64,000 nt of DNA. Source: Streptomyces sp. Ag109_O5-10 (GTDB lineage: Bacteria > Actinomycetota > Actinomycetes > Streptomycetales > Streptomycetaceae). Under the pieces are notes generated by a model. That model did no database searches. It had not been told where the DNA came from and saw nothing but the letters and a program-made list of their open reading frames with translations. Made by a program: the position numbers and the translations under genes. Of this stretch, positions 61,640 through 64,000 are shown one piece after another. Numbering within the stretch: the stretch's first letter is position 1; the number at the start of each line of letters is the position of its first letter. The stretch lies in the NCBI RefSeq assembly GCF_900105755.1, contig NZ_FNTQ01000001.1, positions 868,001 through 932,000 on the forward strand, read 5' to 3'.

Positions 61640-61835
61640 CGCGCCCCGGGCGGCGGACGTCCACGGTCCGCCGCCCTCCGCTGCGGGCCGAATCGGCTCC
61701 CCCCACAGCGGAGAGACCTCGCCCTGGAGGCGGCGACGGTGTGCTTCGGCCACGGGGATCCGGTGGCCGTGGACGCGGCACGGACGCCGCGGGAATCCGC
61801 GGACAGGTACGGGCCGCCGCGGTGACCATGGAGGG

Positions 61836-62891
61836 ATGACCGACACCGCGCACCGCATCGCCGCCCACACCGGGATCGCGACCTCCCTGGCCCTGCTGAG
61901 CGACGGCGAACTGGCCGAGCTGGTCGCGGCCGGCGAACCGCTCGGCACCGGGATCGGCGGCAGAGCGGTGCGGCTCACGGTGGACGGCAGGCCGGTGTTC
62001 GTGAAGCGGATCCCGCTGACCGACCGGGAACGGGAACCGCGGCACGCCCGCTCCACCGAGAACCTCTTCGGCCTGCCGCCGTACTGCCACTACGGCATCG
62101 GCGCGATCGGCTCCCCGGGGTTCGGGGCCTGGCGGGAGCTGACCGCGCACGAGGAGACGACGGGTTGGGTGCTGGCGGGCCGGTTCCCCGGTCTCCCGCT
62201 GCTGCACCACTGGCGGGTGCTGCCCGAGCCACCCGCCCCGCTGCCCGGCGAACTCGCCGACGTCGACGGGGCGGTGGCCTACTGGGGCGGATCCGCGGGC
62301 CTACGGGCACGCATCGAGGGCCTGCGGGACGCCTCCGCGAGCCTCACCCTCTTCCTGGAGCACGTCCCGCACACCCTGCACGACTGGCTGGACGCCGAGC
62401 TGCGCACCGAACGCGCGGATGCGGCCTGCGCCTTCGCGGCCCGCGGGCTGGAGGACCTCACCGCGTTCCTCTCGGGCGGCGGTCTCCTGCATCTCGACGC
62501 CCACTTCCGCAACATCCTCACCGACGGCAGGCGGCTGTACCTCACCGACTTCGGGCTCTCCCTCAGCTCCCGCTTCCGGCTGGACCAGGCCGAGCGGGAG
62601 TTCTTCGGCCGGCACCGGCACTACGACCGCGCCTACACGGTCTACCACCTGGTGATCTGGCTGGTCACCGCCCTGTACGGGTACCGGGGCGAGGAGCGCG
62701 CGGAGTTCGTGCGGGCCTGTGCCGGCGGGACGCGGCCCGAGGGCATCCCGCAGGCCGCCGCCGGCCTGCTGGTGCGGCACGCGCCGCTCGCCGCCGGCAT
62801 GGAGGTCTTCTGCCGGCGGCTGGAGCGGGAGAGCCGGCTGACGCCGTTCCCGTACCCGGACGGTCACAGCAGCTGCACGCTCTCCGCGTAG
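61836..62891 (+). CDS. Kinase-fold (APH/protein-kinase-like) protein
   Basis: 351 residues. An ATP-binding Lys in RPVFVKRIPLTDRERE, a Gly-rich loop GTGIGGRAVRLTV, catalytic loop GLLHLDAHFRNILTD (HxDxxxxN) and a metal motif in LYLTDFGLSLSSRF (DFG). The whole is smaller than a canonical Ser/Thr kinase and has no membrane helix. It may phosphorylate a small molecule or a protein; substrate unknown. The ribosome site GGAGGG directly abuts the ATG at 61836. Its last 28 bases overlap the convergent ABC gene. Confidence 0.72.
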   Translation: MTDTAHRIAAHTGIATSLALLSDGELAELVAAGEPLGTGIGGRAVRLTVDGRPVFVKRIPLTDREREPRHARSTENLFGLPPYCHYGIGAIGSPGFGAWRELTAHEETTGWVLAGRFPGLPLLHHWRVLPEPPAPLPGELADVDGAVAYWGGSAGLRARIEGLRDASASLTLFLEHVPHTLHDWLDAELRTERADAACAFAARGLEDLTAFLSGGGLLHLDAHFRNILTDGRRLYLTDFGLSLSSRFRLDQAEREFFGRHRHYDRAYTVYHLVIWLVTALYGYRGEERAEFVRACAGGTRPEGIPQAAAGLLVRHAPLAAGMEVFCRRLERESRLTPFPYPDGHSSCTLSA

Positions 62892-63916
62892 TGGCAGGCG
62901 ACCGGGTTGCCGCCGCCCCGGTCGACCAGGTCCGGCGCCTGCTCGACGCAGGCAGTGCGCTCGCTGTCGGTGAGCTGGTTCGCGAACTTGGGGCAGCGGG
63001 TGCGGAAGCGGCAGCCGCTGGGCGGGCGGACCGGGCTCGGGACGTCGCCCTGGACGGTGATCCGTTTCCGGGCGCGCTCCTTGCGCGGGTCAGGCAGCGG
63101 GATCGCCGAGACCAGGGCCTGGGTGTAGGGGTGGGCGGGGCGGGCGAAGAGCTGCCGGGCCGGGGCGATCTCCACCAGGCGGCCCAGGTACATCACCGCG
63201 ACCCGCCCCGCGACGTGCCGCATCACGGAGAGGTCGTGCGCCACGAACAGGAAGGACAGGCCCAGTTCGCTCTGCAGGTCCATCAGCAGGTTGAGGACGC
63301 CCGCCTGGATCGACACGTCCAGCGCGGAGACCGGCTCGTCCAGCACGATCACCTTGGGGCGCAGCGCCAGCGCCCGTGCGATGCCGATGCGTTGGCGCTG
63401 GCCGCCGGAGAACTCGTGCGCGAAGCGGTTGCCGTGCTCGGGGTTGAGGCCGACCAGGCGCAGCAGTTCGCGTACCTCGTCGGCGCCGCCCGGCCCGTAG
63501 CGGCCGTGGATGCGCAGGGGTTCGGCGACGATCTCGTGGACGGAGATCCTGGGGTCCAGGGAGGCGTAGGGGTCCTGGAAGACGATCTGCAACTCGCGCC
63601 GCAGCGGGCGCATCTGACGTCTGCTCAGGTCGGTCAGCAGTCGGCCCTGGTAGTGCACCGTGCCCGAGGTGGCGGTCTCCAGGTTGAGCAGGGTCCGGGA
63701 GACGGTCGTCTTGCCGGAGCCGGACTCGCCGACCAGGCCGAGCGTCTCGTTCTCGTGCAGGTCGAAGGAGACCCCGCAGACGGCGTGCACGTCGCCGACC
63801 CGGCGGCGGACCACGCCCCGCGACATCACCGGGAAGTGTTTGACGAGGTCCCGGACCTGGAGGACGGGGGCGCCGGTGCCGCCGTGACCGGGCAGCGGGG
63901 GCAGCGGATCGGTCAT
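62864..63916 (-). CDS. Oligopeptide/dipeptide ABC transporter ATP-binding protein (DppF/OppF type)
   Basis: 350 residues. Walker A VGESGSGKTTVSR, signature FSGGQRQRIGIARALALRP, Walker B VIVLDEPVSALDVS, and a C-terminal oligopeptide-transporter extension with GCRFRTRCPKFANQ and a last CVEQ/ACHYA Cys region. It energises uptake of peptides with a second ATPase, whose gene overlaps upstream (ATGA at 63913-63916). The permease and binding-protein genes should lie beyond the window edge. Confidence 0.93.
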   Translation of the reverse strand: MTDPLPPLPGHGGTGAPVLQVRDLVKHFPVMSRGVVRRRVGDVHAVCGVSFDLHENETLGLVGESGSGKTTVSRTLLNLETATSGTVHYQGRLLTDLSRRQMRPLRRELQIVFQDPYASLDPRISVHEIVAEPLRIHGRYGPGGADEVRELLRLVGLNPEHGNRFAHEFSGGQRQRIGIARALALRPKVIVLDEPVSALDVSIQAGVLNLLMDLQSELGLSFLFVAHDLSVMRHVAGRVAVMYLGRLVEIAPARQLFARPAHPYTQALVSAIPLPDPRKERARKRITVQGDVPSPVRPPSGCRFRTRCPKFANQLTDSERTACVEQAPDLVDRGGGNPVACHYAESVQLL

Positions 63917-64000
63917 CGGGCATCGTCCTCCAGGTCGGCGAACCGGGCCAGGGCCTCGGTGTCGGCGCCGACGGCGTCGAAGACCTCGCCGGCCGCCGTG
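63913..64000 (-). CDS. C-terminal end of a second peptide-ABC ATPase (DppD-like), partial
   Basis: The last 28 codons end EVFDAVGADTEALARFADLE and DDAR before the TGA at 63913. The stop overlaps the DppF-type start as ATGA, so the two are an operon. The rest lies outside the window. Identity is inferred from position and from this acidic tail. Confidence 0.6.
   Translation of the reverse strand, partial: TAAGEVFDAVGADTEALARFADLEDDAR

Overview
The window is high-GC actinobacterial DNA, almost certainly Streptomyces. The reasons are strong third-position G/C bias, many GTG starts, GTGA/ATGA start-stop overlaps, and gene types such as a mycothiol-dependent isomerase-like protein, TerD proteins, an F420-type nitroreductase and dense TetR/DeoR/MarR/MocR regulators. 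It reads as accessory or arm-type chromosome with a small catabolic, envelope and regulatory gene content. I recognise no tRNA, rRNA, CRISPR array, phage or biosynthetic gene cluster.

Layout. 1-0.4 kb holds a decayed IS630 transposase. 0.6-4.8 kb is a compact five-gene minus-strand operon: ECF sigma factor, membrane anti-sigma factor, ABC ATPase, ABC permease and a small membrane protein, headed by a perfect CRP-type palindrome. 4.9-6.4 kb is a scar: an IS5-type transposase tail, the N-terminus of an IS3 OrfA, and a metabolite:H+ symporter whose front is replaced by the IS3 piece and which is also frameshifted. 6.4-9.3 kb carries a GAF/PucR regulator and a 3-hydroxybutyrate dehydrogenase, which the broken symporter may once have served. 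9.4-19.2 kb holds a Nudix hydrolase, lnt, an O-antigen-ligase-like membrane protein, a PH-like membrane protein, an Asp/Glu racemase-family protein, an HpnB-like glycosyltransferase, a double TerD protein, a Pro/Gln-rich protein and a MOSC protein. 19.4-21.8 kb is a beta-helix/AAA+ fusion. 21.8-24.2 kb is a large membrane hydrolase interrupted by one in-frame TGA.

24.5-36.5 kb includes two DeoR regulators (one next to a deleted class II aldolase), a Cds1-like cysteine desulfhydrase, a serine-kinase-fold ATPase, a TetR-led operon in which two of four genes carry single-base frameshifts, a ROK regulator, AlkB and an RsmC/RlmG-type methyltransferase. 36.6-43.2 kb looks like a catabolic block: PfkB kinase, AraD-type aldolase, TetR, cupin, PEP-hydrolase-family protein, Tm-1-like protein and a MocR regulator. 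43.3-53.3 kb has two MFS transporters, an integral membrane alpha/beta hydrolase, a CPBP protease, a MarR regulator and a NarL-type two-component system.

52.6-58.8 kb is a run of three TetR genes, each beside an enzyme or a putative EF-G-binding protein, with striking operator palindromes in two of the divergent gaps. 58.7-64 kb ends with a geranylgeranyl-reductase-family flavoprotein, an M20 peptidase, a kinase-fold protein and the ATPase genes of a peptide ABC transporter that runs off the end.

Two themes stand out. First, several intact-looking genes are broken by a single base (symporter, cupin, phosphotriesterase-like enzyme, membrane hydrolase); this is either real decay or consensus error. 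Second, many intergenic spacers hold short tandem repeats (15, 18, 19 and 39 bp) or palindromic operator arrays.
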